A stretch of DNA of 64,000 nucleotides from Alcanivorax hongdengensis A-11-3 (lineage in GTDB: Bacteria > Pseudomonadota > Gammaproteobacteria > Pseudomonadales > Alcanivoracaceae): positions 124,001-188,000 of the forward strand of contig NZ_AMRJ01000003.1 of NCBI RefSeq assembly GCF_000300995.1. The letters run 5' to 3'. The translations under genes were made by a program, and so were the position numbers. Under the pieces are notes generated by a model. The model did no database searches. It was not told the origin of the DNA and was given only the letters and a program-made list of their open reading frames with translations. Numbering within the stretch: position 1 is the first letter of the stretch; each line of letters opens with the position of its first letter. This document shows, in pieces, positions 25,084-34,711 of the stretch.

Positions 25084-26291
25084 GGCAGGTCGGGCAATTG
25101 CTCGGCCAGCAAGCGGGCGCGCCGCTCCAGGGTATTCTGCATCTTGCTGCTATCGCCCAGGGACTGGTACAGACGGCTCAGCTCCGCCAGGGCGGTGGCG
25201 CTCTGGCTGGAATTGGCGGCCGCTTCGAAGAAGCCCTGGGCCTTGCCCCACAGACGCGCCTTGAGCGCCACGCGCCCGGCGGTAATCAGCACCGCGGCGT
25301 TGCCCGGGCGATTGGCCAGCCAGCCCTCGAGTACCTGTAGCAGATTGTCCGGCGCCACATCATCAATGGCTTCCAGCACCGGCGGCAGGCGATCATCCCA
25401 GTCCCGCTCCTGCTGGTGACGAACCAGCTCCAGCGCTTTGCCACCGGCCCCCAGCTGGGCCATGAAACCGGCATAACGGGCCACCATGGCCGGGTCGTTC
25501 TTGAGCGATAGCGGCACCGTTTTCCACAGCCGCGCCAGCTCGTCACGGCGGCTGTCGGCGTCATTGAAGCCGGGTTTGCGGGCGGCTTCCTGTACCCGGG
25601 CCAGCCAGGCACGGCGCTCACGGCGGGCCTGGTCGGCATCACCGAAGACCCGCTTGAGGCGGGGCATCAGTTCGCACAGGGCCGCCCAATCCTTTTCGCT
25701 TTCCAGCACGTCGGCATAGGTTTCCAGAATCCGGCGGTTACGCGGTGCCATATCCGCCAGCACCTTCAACTCTTCCCGGGCCTGTTGCGGGTAACCGTCG
25801 GCGAGCGCGAATCGGGCCTTCATCAGGCCCGCCACCAGGCGGCCACGGCGGTCTTCGCCGGCCTTTTCCAGGTAGCGCTGGCTGCCATCCACATCACCGC
25901 GCTCGCGGGCGGATTCCGCCGCCAGCAACCAGCCGGCCAGCGGCCAGTCGCCTTCCTGCGCGGAGGCCACCAGCAGCCGCTCGGCCCGCTCATGCTCGCC
26001 ATCCACCAGCTGCAGAAAACCACTGTAGAGACGGCGGCGGGCGGTGGCTTTCTTCCAGCGCCGGGTAGCGCGAATGGGTTCCACCGCATTCCAGGCGGCA
26101 TTGGCCAACAGGGTCAGGATCACCAGGGACAGCGCGCCCACCAGCAGCGCCAGCAGCACAAAACCCAGGGTCATATCGACCTGCAGGTCATCACGGATAA
26201 TCAGCACATAACCGGAATCCGCCGCCATCCAGCGGCCCAGGGCCAGCGCTGCGAGCAGGACGACAACAATCAGCAGGACAATACGCTTCAT
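25074..26291 (-). CDS. hemY: HemY, inner-membrane TPR protein of the heme operon
   Basis: The 405-residue protein has two N-terminal membrane helices (about residues 2-19 and 42-66) and a long alpha-helical TPR region, for example RYLEKAGEDRRGRLVAGLMKAR and AELSRLYQSLGDSSKMQ. This is the classical proteobacterial HemY and not the protoporphyrinogen oxidase of Gram-positives that shares the name. It is encoded last in hemC-hemD-hemX-hemY and overlaps hemX by 4 bases. Its biochemical role is not settled in the family. Confidence 0.92.
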   Translation of the reverse strand: MKRIVLLIVVVLLAALALGRWMAADSGYVLIIRDDLQVDMTLGFVLLALLVGALSLVILTLLANAAWNAVEPIRATRRWKKATARRRLYSGFLQLVDGEHERAERLLVASAQEGDWPLAGWLLAAESARERGDVDGSQRYLEKAGEDRRGRLVAGLMKARFALADGYPQQAREELKVLADMAPRNRRILETYADVLESEKDWAALCELMPRLKRVFGDADQARRERRAWLARVQEAARKPGFNDADSRRDELARLWKTVPLSLKNDPAMVARYAGFMAQLGAGGKALELVRHQQERDWDDRLPPVLEAIDDVAPDNLLQVLEGWLANRPGNAAVLITAGRVALKARLWGKAQGFFEAAANSSQSATALAELSRLYQSLGDSSKMQNTLERRARLLAEQLPDLPQP

Positions 26292-27256
26292 TGGCCCGCC
26301 TCCTTGCGCTTGAGCACCTCAATGGCGGTCAGGCCGGCACCGATATCCGGCAAGGCCTGCTCCACGGTCTGGCCACCCAGTTCGTCCAGCGCCGCCAGCA
26401 TCTGGGCGACACGCGGGTCATCGGCCCGGAACCACTGTTTGAGCGTGGCACGGGTGCTGTCCAGGGCCTGCTGATAAGCCTTGCCACGGCCCTGCATCAA
26501 TGCCAGCTGGGCCTGCTGCAGGCTGCCATCCAGGGTCAGGCGCACCTGGGCGGCCTGGGCATCGTTGAGAGGCAACGGCACCTTGCCGTCATAGTGACGC
26601 ACCTGCACCGGCAGGCGCTCCAGCAGCCCCTGCCACAGACTCTTGTCCTTGCTGTCGTCGAGATTGCGCTCCGGCGGGGTGGGGCTGGCGGGTACCGCCA
26701 GTTCGGTGGCCAGCTGGCGCAGAGCGCCCAGGCGCAGCACCATGGCCTGGACATCCACCCGGGTAGCGCCGCTGAGTTTTTCCATGTCCGCCGCCAGCGC
26801 CTGGCGGGCCGGCAGGGCGCGCGGATCATCCAGGCGCGCCAGTACGCCATCCGCAGCCTTCAGCAAACGGCGGGAAGCCGCAGCATCCTGGGTAAGCAGC
26901 AGCCGCTGGCTGGCCAGGCTGGCCAGGGCCCGGGCCTCGTTGATCAGCCACAGGCGCTGGCCGCCACTTTTCAGATCCGCCAGAGCACTCTGGTCGCTGT
27001 CGATACGTGATTGCAGGTTCTGCTGCTTTTGTTGCAGGTCCGCCAGGCTGGCCTGCAGGTTCTGCTGCTGGCGCGCCTGCCCCTGGCGCAGGTCCGCGAC
27101 CTGCTGTTCCAGCGTCGTCTTTTCGGCATAGAGCCCGCTCAACTGCTGCCAGCCCCACCAGCCTCCGGCCGCCACCGCGGCAATGATGACCAGCAACACC
27201 AGCACTACCCAGAGGCTCGCGCCCTGTTGACGGGAAAGAAGACGATCCTGCGTCAT
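26288..27256 (-). CDS. hemX: HemX, inner-membrane coiled-coil protein
   Basis: The 322-residue product has one membrane helix (VVLVLLVIIAAVAAGGWWGW, residues 17-36) and a Gln-rich coiled coil over about residues 45-95. A helical periplasmic domain with the family stretch LWLINEARALASLASQRL follows. HemX proteins are often labelled uroporphyrinogen methyltransferases, but no SAM-binding methylase domain is visible here. It is shorter than the E. coli protein (393). It overlaps hemY by 4 bases and lies 113 bases after hemD. Confidence 0.93.
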   Translation of the reverse strand: MTQDRLLSRQQGASLWVVLVLLVIIAAVAAGGWWGWQQLSGLYAEKTTLEQQVADLRQGQARQQQNLQASLADLQQKQQNLQSRIDSDQSALADLKSGGQRLWLINEARALASLASQRLLLTQDAAASRRLLKAADGVLARLDDPRALPARQALAADMEKLSGATRVDVQAMVLRLGALRQLATELAVPASPTPPERNLDDSKDKSLWQGLLERLPVQVRHYDGKVPLPLNDAQAAQVRLTLDGSLQQAQLALMQGRGKAYQQALDSTRATLKQWFRADDPRVAQMLAALDELGGQTVEQALPDIGAGLTAIEVLKRKEAGQ

Positions 27257-27369
27257 GTCAGCTCCATTGTTTGTTATTCAGGGGGCCGTCACCCCGGCCA
27301 CGACCCTGTCAGCGACTCGCGCCTACCGTTGCAAAAACCTTAAAGTGAGCGGCTCAGGCTGTCCAATGA

Positions 27370-28080
27370 TTACGGTAGCGCCCGTTGCAGCGCCTGCACC
27401 ATGTCTTCATCGTGGGCCGTTTCGGCCACCTCCAGCGGCCCGCCGTGGCCGGCCCGCACGGCGGCGGCCACCCGTTCCCCGGCGGCCACCACCAAGAGCG
27501 AGGCTGGCAGGCTGTCAGCCACTGCCTGCCAGCTTTCGATACTGGTAATCATGACGGCGTCAACGCCGTCGGGCACGTAAAAATCTGTTGCCGGCTGGCG
27601 GCGATAGAACACCAGGGAGGACACCGTCGCCCCGCGCCCGTGCAGCGCTTCGGCCAGCAGGCCCCGGCCGCCTTCGCCCCGGCAGATCAGCACCCGCTTG
27701 TCCTGCAGATGTTGCAGACAGGGAAGCGTCAGCAGGGCTTCGGAGTTGAAGCCCTTGTCAGGCAGGGTGGGCGTCAGTTGTCGCCGCTGCAGCTCGGCGC
27801 CGGTGGCCTGCCCCACGGCCAGCCAGTGCACGCCCACCGGCCACTGGGGCCACAGATCGGCCATGGCATCCAGCGCCAGCCGCGCGGCATTGCGGCTGAT
27901 GAAAATCACCGCATGGAACAGGTCCAGATCCATCAAGGTGCGGCGACAGGCATCGGTCACCGGCAACGGTACGATCTGCAGGGCCGGGCGATGAACCACC
28001 CGGTAGCCAGCCCCGGCCAGCTGCTGTTGCAGCTGGTGGTGCTGGCCCTGCGGGCGGGTGATCAACACGGTATGACTCAT
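27370..28080 (-). CDS. hemD: Uroporphyrinogen-III synthase
   Basis: HemD cyclises hydroxymethylbilane to uroporphyrinogen III in heme synthesis. The 236-residue product shows the two weakly conserved lobes of the family: VLITRPQGQHHQLQQQL at the N-terminus, FISRNAARLALDAM, and the C-terminal AVMITSIESWQAVADSLP. It begins 24 bases after the hemC stop in the same operon. The sequence family is divergent, but position next to hemC makes the call firm. Confidence 0.95.
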   Translation of the reverse strand: MSHTVLITRPQGQHHQLQQQLAGAGYRVVHRPALQIVPLPVTDACRRTLMDLDLFHAVIFISRNAARLALDAMADLWPQWPVGVHWLAVGQATGAELQRRQLTPTLPDKGFNSEALLTLPCLQHLQDKRVLICRGEGGRGLLAEALHGRGATVSSLVFYRRQPATDFYVPDGVDAVMITSIESWQAVADSLPASLLVVAAGERVAAAVRAGHGGPLEVAETAHDEDMVQALQRALP

Positions 28081-28104
28081 GGCAAGGCGCTCTTGGCGGG
28101 CCGC

Positions 28105-29037
28105 CTACTGGCTCTGATAGAGCGCCTGGAGAATGGCATCGGCCCCCTGCTCCAGCAGCTGCTCGGCAATGGATTGCCCCAGCGCCGCCGCCTGTTCCCG
28201 GGGCGCGCGCCCCTCGGCCCGCAGTACCCGGCCGCCGTTTTCCTCGGCCACCAGTCCACGCAGCCACAGCTCGCCATTCTCCAGCAGGGAGAAACCGGCG
28301 ATGGGCACCTGACAGCCCCCTTCCAGCCGACGGTTCATGGCCCGCTCGGCCACCACCCGATCCCAGGTGTCCGCGTCATTGAGCGGTGCCAGCCAGGCTT
28401 TTACCTGAGCATCGTCATCCCGGCACTCGATGCCCACGGCGCCCTGGCCCACCGCCGGCAGGGATTCTTCCGGTGGCATTTCGTAGCGGATGCGTTCATG
28501 CATTTCCAGGCGCTTGAGACCGGCGGCGGCCAGGATGATGGCATCGAATTCACCGGCATCCAGCTTGCCCAGGCGAGTCTGCACATTGCCGCGCAGGCTT
28601 TTCACCACCAGGTCCGGGCGATTGGCCTTGACCTGGGCCTGGCGGCGCAGGCTGGAGGTCCCCACGCAGGCCCCCTGGGGCAGGGCCGTCAGGCTGTCAT
28701 GGTGGTTGGAAACGAAGGCATCGCGGGGGTCTTCGCGCTCGCAGATCACCGGCAGGGCAAAGCCCGGCGGCAGCGCCATGGGCACATCCTTCATGGAATG
28801 CACGGCGATATCCGCCCGGCCATCCATCATTGCCTCTTCCAGCTCCTTGACGAACAGTCCCTTGCCACCAATCTTGGCCAGCGGCGTATCCAGGATCTTG
28901 TCCCCCTGGGTCTTGATGCGCACCAGTTCCACACGCAGACCATCATGCAGCTGCTCCAGGCGCTGCTGAACATATTCGGCCTGCCAGATGGCAAGCGGGC
29001 TGGATCGGGTGGCGATGCGCAGAATCTCGCGACTCAT
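28105..29037 (-). CDS. hemC: Hydroxymethylbilane synthase (porphobilinogen deaminase)
   Basis: HemC assembles four porphobilinogens into hydroxymethylbilane. The 310-residue product has the catalytic D84 (SMKDVP), the substrate-binding arginines around [13 protein letters not shown] and the dipyrromethane-cofactor cysteine C242 in EGGCQVPI, at the same positions as in E. coli. The start is [13 protein letters not shown] at 29037; the open frame before it lacks homology. It heads hemC-hemD-hemX-hemY. Confidence 0.97.
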   Translation of the reverse strand: MSREILRIATRSSPLAIWQAEYVQQRLEQLHDGLRVELVRIKTQGDKILDTPLAKIGGKGLFVKELEEAMMDGRADIAVHSMKDVPMALPPGFALPVICEREDPRDAFVSNHHDSLTALPQGACVGTSSLRRQAQVKANRPDLVVKSLRGNVQTRLGKLDAGEFDAIILAAAGLKRLEMHERIRYEMPPEESLPAVGQGAVGIECRDDDAQVKAWLAPLNDADTWDRVVAERAMNRRLEGGCQVPIAGFSLLENGELWLRGLVAEENGGRVLRAEGRAPREQAAALGQSIAEQLLEQGADAILQALYQSQ

Positions 29038-29159
29038 GGACGGTCCTGTACTGATTGGGGGAAAAGGCCAGTGTACAGGAAAGGCGCGTGGGAGCCGAAG
29101 CCGGGACGGGCAAGAGGCAGGTGTCAACCGGAAACCGTTCTGCCGGGCAGCAAACGCAA

Positions 29160-29190
29160 GAGGCCGCGCCCGGGGTAGGGGCGCGGCCTC
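29160..29190. terminator. Strong GC hairpin between hemC and the TRL lipoprotein gene
   Basis: GAGGCCGCGCCC at 29160-29171 pairs with the GGGCGCGGCCTC segment ending at 29190. A T run is lacking on either strand, so it may stop transcription with Rho or only stabilise the RNA end. It lies downstream of the lipoprotein gene and upstream of hemC on the minus strand. Confidence 0.6.
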
Positions 29191-29252
29191 AATGCGTGAT
29201 TCAAACCGCCCCGCTCACACCGCGTGGCAACTTGAAACCTGCCTCTTTCGGC

Positions 29253-29564
29253 TCAGTTGCCGTAGACCACCACGGTGAACTCGGACAGCACACCGAAGAA
29301 GTTCTGGGACTCGTAATCCACATGGTGAATCTCGGTGATACCGCCGTTACGGGCCGCCGTCTGAATGCTGGCGTCACCGGAGGCAATAATGCCGAGAATG
29401 GAGCGGGCGCTGGCCCGGCCCACGCGGGTGGGCTTGTCCGCGGAGGCGGTGGCGCCCAGCGGTGCTTTGACGTTGCCGTACATGAAGCCGGTCACCGGCA
29501 TCATTGAGTTGGCGCAGCCACTCAATGCCACCATGCTGACCAGGAGCAAAATCCACTTTTTCAT
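29253..29564 (-). CDS. TRL-like family lipoprotein
   Basis: The 103-residue precursor has a lipoprotein signal (MKKWILLLVSMVALSGC, Cys17). The following region, YGNVKAPLGATASADKPTRVGRA and GIIASGDASIQTAARNGGITEIHHVDYES, matches the TRL-like domain of small secreted proteins in many proteobacteria. Function is unknown. The start at 29564 is chosen because the signal peptide begins there. It lies between algR and hemC with its own flanking gaps. Confidence 0.85.
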   Translation of the reverse strand: MKKWILLLVSMVALSGCANSMMPVTGFMYGNVKAPLGATASADKPTRVGRASARSILGIIASGDASIQTAARNGGITEIHHVDYESQNFFGVLSEFTVVVYGN

Positions 29565-29642
29565 AACCGGTATCCCCGTGTTGTTGTTATTCGCCGCCGC
29601 CAAGGCTAGCACGTTGCCCGGAGGCTGTTTAGTGGCCAGCGG

Positions 29643-30383
29643 TTAAAGATTCTGCAGCACCCGGCGCAGGCCCGCCACGTGGCGGCGACTGACCGTCAGG
29701 CGAGCGTCCATGCCGCGCAGACGCACCTGATGGTGGCCCGCAGTGGCCAGTTCCATGCCCTCGATATACTTGAGTGCCACCAGCGCATTGCGGTGAATGC
29801 GCACGAACTGGTCACCGAACTCGGTTTCCAGCTCCTTGAGGGTCTCATCAATCAGCACCTCGCCCTCGGCGGAGCACACCGTCACGTATTTCTGGTCGGC
29901 CAGGAAATAGCGGATTTCATCCACCGGCACCAGCTCCAGCCCCCGGTGGGTGCGGGCGCTGATGTGACGGCGGCGGCGCGGTTTCTCTTCACTCACTTCC
30001 CTGCCGATTTCCGCCAGCTGGGCGCGATTGAGGGTTTTCGCCTTGCTCAGCGCGCCCTGCAAACCCTCGGCATTAACCGGCTTGAGCAGATAATCCACCG
30101 CATGCACCTTGAACGCCTGCAGGGCATGTTCGTCGTAGGCAGTGCAGAAGATCACCGCCGGCGGATTGTCCATCTTGCTCAGGTGTTCGGCCGCTTCCAT
30201 GCCGTCCATGTCCGGCATGCGGATATCGAGCAGCACCACGTCCGGCCTCGATTTCTGCGCCTCCACCACGGCTTCACGGCCATTGGCCGCTTCGGCCACC
30301 ACCTCGCAGCCGTCGGTTTTCTCCACCAGGCGTTTGAGCCGCTCCCGGGCCAGATGTTCATCGTCACAGACAAGCACCCGCAT
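29643..30383 (-). CDS. algR: AlgR/LytTR-type response regulator
   Basis: The 246-residue protein has a receiver domain with DD at residues 7-8, the phosphorylation site D53 (VVLLDIRMPDMDG) and the switch Lys in the LLKPVNAEG stretch. A LytTR DNA-binding domain follows (HRGLELVPVDEIRYFLADQKYV, then FVRIHRNALVALKYIEGM). In Pseudomonas AlgR controls alginate, twitching and rhamnolipids; which targets exist here is unknown. It lies 11 bases after algZ and the order algZ-algR-hemC is the Pseudomonas one. Confidence 0.93.
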   Translation of the reverse strand: MRVLVCDDEHLARERLKRLVEKTDGCEVVAEAANGREAVVEAQKSRPDVVLLDIRMPDMDGMEAAEHLSKMDNPPAVIFCTAYDEHALQAFKVHAVDYLLKPVNAEGLQGALSKAKTLNRAQLAEIGREVSEEKPRRRRHISARTHRGLELVPVDEIRYFLADQKYVTVCSAEGEVLIDETLKELETEFGDQFVRIHRNALVALKYIEGMELATAGHHQVRLRGMDARLTVSRRHVAGLRRVLQNL

Positions 30384-30394
30384 AGTCTTTTCCC

Positions 30395-31432
30395 TTATCG
30401 TTGCAGCGGATATCGGATTTCGATCTCGTATTGTTCTTTTGCCGGGCGGGAATCCACCACCACCCGATCGCCATACAGGGCCTCCAGCCGGTGCTGGATG
30501 TTTTCCAGCGCCATGCGGTTGCCATTATGGCTCTGGCCGCCGACCTCCGGTTTGGGATTGCGCACCGTCAGGCTCAGCATCCCATCCTCGGCACAGGCCC
30601 GAATCACTACCAGACCACCGGCCGCCAGTGGTTGTATGCCATGATAAATGGCATTTTCCAGCAGGGGTTGCAAGGTTAACAGAGGAATCAACACGTTTTC
30701 CGCATCCACCTCCACCTGCCAGTCCACCTGCAGGCGGTCGCCCATGCGCAGCTGTTCGATATGTATATAGCGCCGGCACAACTCCAGTTCCTCGGCCAGG
30801 GTTACCTCGTTGCCCGAGTTCTTCAGGCTGGCACGGAACAGCACGGACAGATCTTCCACCACCTGCTCGGCGGCATCCGGATCCACCGCGATCAGGCTGG
30901 CAATGATATTCATGGAATTAAACAGGAAATGCGGGCGAATGCGCGATTGCAGCGCCTGAATACGGGCCTGCAGCTCCGCCTGGCCCTTCTGGCGCAGCTG
31001 TTCCTGAACATAGAAATAACGCATCACCAGGCCGGCAATGATAGCCGCGATCAGGCCGTTGACCAGAATATCCTGATCCCAGAGCGGGTAGATCTCGCCC
31101 ACGTCGTTGAACACCCAACCCAGAATCAGCCGTGCCAGCACGCTGAACAGCAGGGTATCGATGACCACCAGCACCACCACCGCACAGGCCGCCCACGCCT
31201 GGGGCAAACGGTCCAGACGCGGGCGCAGCTGGCAGACCAGCGCCGCCGAGGTCAGCCCCACCCACTGCACGAACAGTGAGGTGGTGGCCAGCTGCTGCAG
31301 GCTGAAGGCCCGGTAATAGGTGGCCACCAGGCACACCACCAGCGCCATCAGCTCCGCCACCACCACCACCACCAACACCGCCCGGGTGCTGCACAAGTCC
31401 GGCAGGAAGCTGTCCTGTGTCTGTTCGTTCAT
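30395..31432 (-). CDS. algZ: AlgZ/FimS-type sensor histidine kinase
   Basis: The 345-residue LytS-family kinase has four predicted membrane helices in residues 17-140, the His-kinase segment with H168 (RIRPHFLFNSMNIIASLI) and an ATPase domain with TLQPLLENAIYHGI. Unlike most kinases the H-box is of the PHFLFN type, as in AlgZ. It is divergent from argH and is co-transcribed with algR. Confidence 0.92.
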   Translation of the reverse strand: MNEQTQDSFLPDLCSTRAVLVVVVVAELMALVVCLVATYYRAFSLQQLATTSLFVQWVGLTSAALVCQLRPRLDRLPQAWAACAVVVLVVIDTLLFSVLARLILGWVFNDVGEIYPLWDQDILVNGLIAAIIAGLVMRYFYVQEQLRQKGQAELQARIQALQSRIRPHFLFNSMNIIASLIAVDPDAAEQVVEDLSVLFRASLKNSGNEVTLAEELELCRRYIHIEQLRMGDRLQVDWQVEVDAENVLIPLLTLQPLLENAIYHGIQPLAAGGLVVIRACAEDGMLSLTVRNPKPEVGGQSHNGNRMALENIQHRLEALYGDRVVVDSRPAKEQYEIEIRYPLQR

Positions 31433-31449
31433 GATCCCCGCCGCCAGTC

Positions 31450-31470
31450 GTTATCCATAACCAATTGATT
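31450..31470 (+). repeat. Short heptad tract, possible remnant
   Basis: Three 7-mers in phase (GTTATCC, ATAACCA, ATTGATT) lie upstream of algZ and resemble the right tracts of the AT-rich elements. No opposing left tract is seen within 100 bases, so this may be a degraded or half element, or chance. Confidence 0.35.
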
Positions 31471-31575
31471 CTTTCTGTTGTTACTGCCGTTATACCCCAT
31501 TGCAGCTGCCTCTCCCAAGGGGTGGTGTCGCCCTGCTATACTGCGCCCCCGCAAAACGGTTAGAGCTAGACCACG

Positions 31576-32976
<1,401 letters not shown>

Positions 32977-32981
32977 TATGC

Positions 32982-33007
32982 TGCCGCGCCCGGCTCCGGG
33001 CGCGGCA
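32982..33007 (+). terminator. GC hairpin after argH
   Basis: TGCCGCGCCCG (32982-32992) pairs with CGGGCGCGGCA (32997-33007). There is no T run, so termination may need Rho. Confidence 0.55.
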
Positions 33008-33099
33008 TCGGCCCAGTCCCAGCTTCCCACTGGCGTCCATCGTCGCCACCGACAGAAATCGCTATACTGCCGCCATTCGATCATCGCTGGAGCCCGCCC

Positions 33100-33297
33100 A
33101 TGCGCGCCCTGATTCCCCTGTTGCTGTTAGGCCTGCTCAGTGCCTGTGGCCAGAAAGGCTCGTTGTACTTTGCCCCCCAGCCGGCCAAGCAGGCCGCGCC
33201 CGCCGCTGACACCACCCCGGACACCAACAGCAGCGAGAAAAACGAGCAGGACAAGAACCAGGAACAACCGGACGCCCAGGCGGCCGAACAGGACTAA
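33100..33297 (+). CDS. lptM: LptM (YifL/LppL) small lipoprotein
   Basis: The 65-residue protein has a signal ending LLSACGQKGSLYF (Cys16), the conserved CGxKGxLyfP motif of LptM, then a short polar Glu/Gln/Asn-rich tail. In E. coli LptM assists oxidative maturation of the LptDE LPS translocon. It precedes lysA by two bases, the same order as lppL-lysA in Pseudomonas. Confidence 0.9.
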   Translation: MRALIPLLLLGLLSACGQKGSLYFAPQPAKQAAPAADTTPDTNSSEKNEQDKNQEQPDAQAAEQD

Positions 33298-33299
33298 TC

Positions 33300-34541
33300 A
33301 TGGATCATTTTCAGTATCGCGACGGTGAACTGTTTGCCGAGGAATTGCCGGTGGAGCAACTGGCCGCCCGCTTCGGCACGCCCCTCTATCTGTATTCCCG
33401 CGCCACCCTGGAGCGCCATTTCCAGGCCTTTGACGAGGCCTTCGGCGACCACCCTCACCAGGTCTGCTATGCGGTCAAGGCCAACTCCAATCTGGCGGTA
33501 CTGAATGTGCTGGCCCGCTGTGGGGCCGGTTTCGACATCGTCTCCGGTGGTGAGCTGGAGCGGGTACTGCGCGCCGGCGGCGATCCGGACAAGATTGTGT
33601 TCTCCGGTGTCGGCAAGACCGCCGAGGAAATGGCTGCGGCCCTGAAAGCCGGCATCCATTGCTTCAATGTGGAATCCGCCGCCGAGCTGGAACTGCTCAA
33701 CCTGGTGGCCGGTGAACTGGACCTGCAGGCCCCCATCGCCATCCGCGTGAACCCGGATGTGGATGCCCAGACCCATCCCTATATCTCCACCGGGCTGAAA
33801 GACAACAAGTTCGGCGTGGACATCGACAAGGCACCGGCCCTGTACCAGCGTGCCCACGAGCTGCCACATATCCGCATTCTCGGCATCGACTGTCATATCG
33901 GCAGCCAGCTGACCAAGCTGTCGCCGTTCGAGGATGCCCTGGAACGGGTGCTCAAACTGCTTGATCAGCTGCAGGCCCACGGCATCGAAATCCAGCATCT
34001 GGATCTGGGTGGTGGCCTGGGTGTGACCTATGATCAGGAAACCCCGCCGGCCCCGGCGGACTATGTGCAGGCCCTGCTCAAGCACATCCCCGGCGACCTG
34101 CCGGTACATATCGAGCCGGGCCGCGCCATCGCCGCCAACGCCGGCATCTTTGTCACCCAGGTGCTGTTCCTCAAGCCCACCGAGCACAAGAACTTCGCCA
34201 TCGTCGACGGCGCCATGAACGATCTGATCCGCCCGAGCCTGTACTCGGCCTGGCAGAACATTGTGCCGGTCAAGCCCCACGATGCGGACTGCCGTACCTG
34301 GGACATCGTCGGCCCGGTGTGTGAAACCGGCGACTTCCTGGGCAAGGAGCGCGCCCTGTCGCTGGATACCGGCGACCTGCTGGCGGTGCGCAGCGCCGGC
34401 GCCTATGGTTTTGCCATGGCCAGCAACTACAACAGCCGTAACCGCCCCGCCGAAATCATGGTCGATGGCGATCAGGCCTTCGTGGTGCGCCAGCGGGAAA
34501 CCGTGGATGACCAGCTCAAGCTGGAATCCTTGCTGCCCTGA
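33300..34541 (+). CDS. lysA: Diaminopimelate decarboxylase
   Basis: LysA converts meso-diaminopimelate to lysine. The 413-residue PLP enzyme of the alanine-racemase fold has the PLP lysine in CYAVKANSNLAVL, CHIGSQLT, the phosphate-binding LGGGLGVTYD, and the dimer-interface GPVCETGDFLGK with the conserved Cys. It is preceded by lptM, and dapF, the enzyme supplying its substrate, comes 2.9 kb later. Confidence 0.97.
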   Translation: MDHFQYRDGELFAEELPVEQLAARFGTPLYLYSRATLERHFQAFDEAFGDHPHQVCYAVKANSNLAVLNVLARCGAGFDIVSGGELERVLRAGGDPDKIVFSGVGKTAEEMAAALKAGIHCFNVESAAELELLNLVAGELDLQAPIAIRVNPDVDAQTHPYISTGLKDNKFGVDIDKAPALYQRAHELPHIRILGIDCHIGSQLTKLSPFEDALERVLKLLDQLQAHGIEIQHLDLGGGLGVTYDQETPPAPADYVQALLKHIPGDLPVHIEPGRAIAANAGIFVTQVLFLKPTEHKNFAIVDGAMNDLIRPSLYSAWQNIVPVKPHDADCRTWDIVGPVCETGDFLGKERALSLDTGDLLAVRSAGAYGFAMASNYNSRNRPAEIMVDGDQAFVVRQRETVDDQLKLESLLP

Positions 34542-34550
34542 ACCATGACA

Positions 34551-34571
34551 AAGCGGGCTTGCGCCCGTTTT
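34551..34571 (+). terminator. Terminator after lysA
   Basis: AAGCGGGC and GCCCGTTT form a stem around TTGC, followed by a short T stretch. It separates lysA from the following lipoprotein gene. Confidence 0.7.
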
Positions 34572-34711
34572 CTATCGCGTTAGGACAATGCGTGTCCTGC
34601 AAACGCTGCCCGCCAGCGTTGCCCTTTCTTACAAAGCGGCAACGCTCTGTGTCTCGATTGCCATGGCCCCCAAAAAGATAATTCAGAGAGAACAATAACT
34701 CTGGAGTTGTC

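Noticed and set aside
27385-29178. A 597-codon open frame on the plus strand
   Set aside because: It is antisense to hemD and hemC and shows no recognisable domain; a shadow of the GC bias.
29643-31432. Alginate biosynthesis locus because of algR and algZ
   Set aside because: No alginate genes are in the window. The conserved linkage of algZ-algR to argH and hemC explains their presence.
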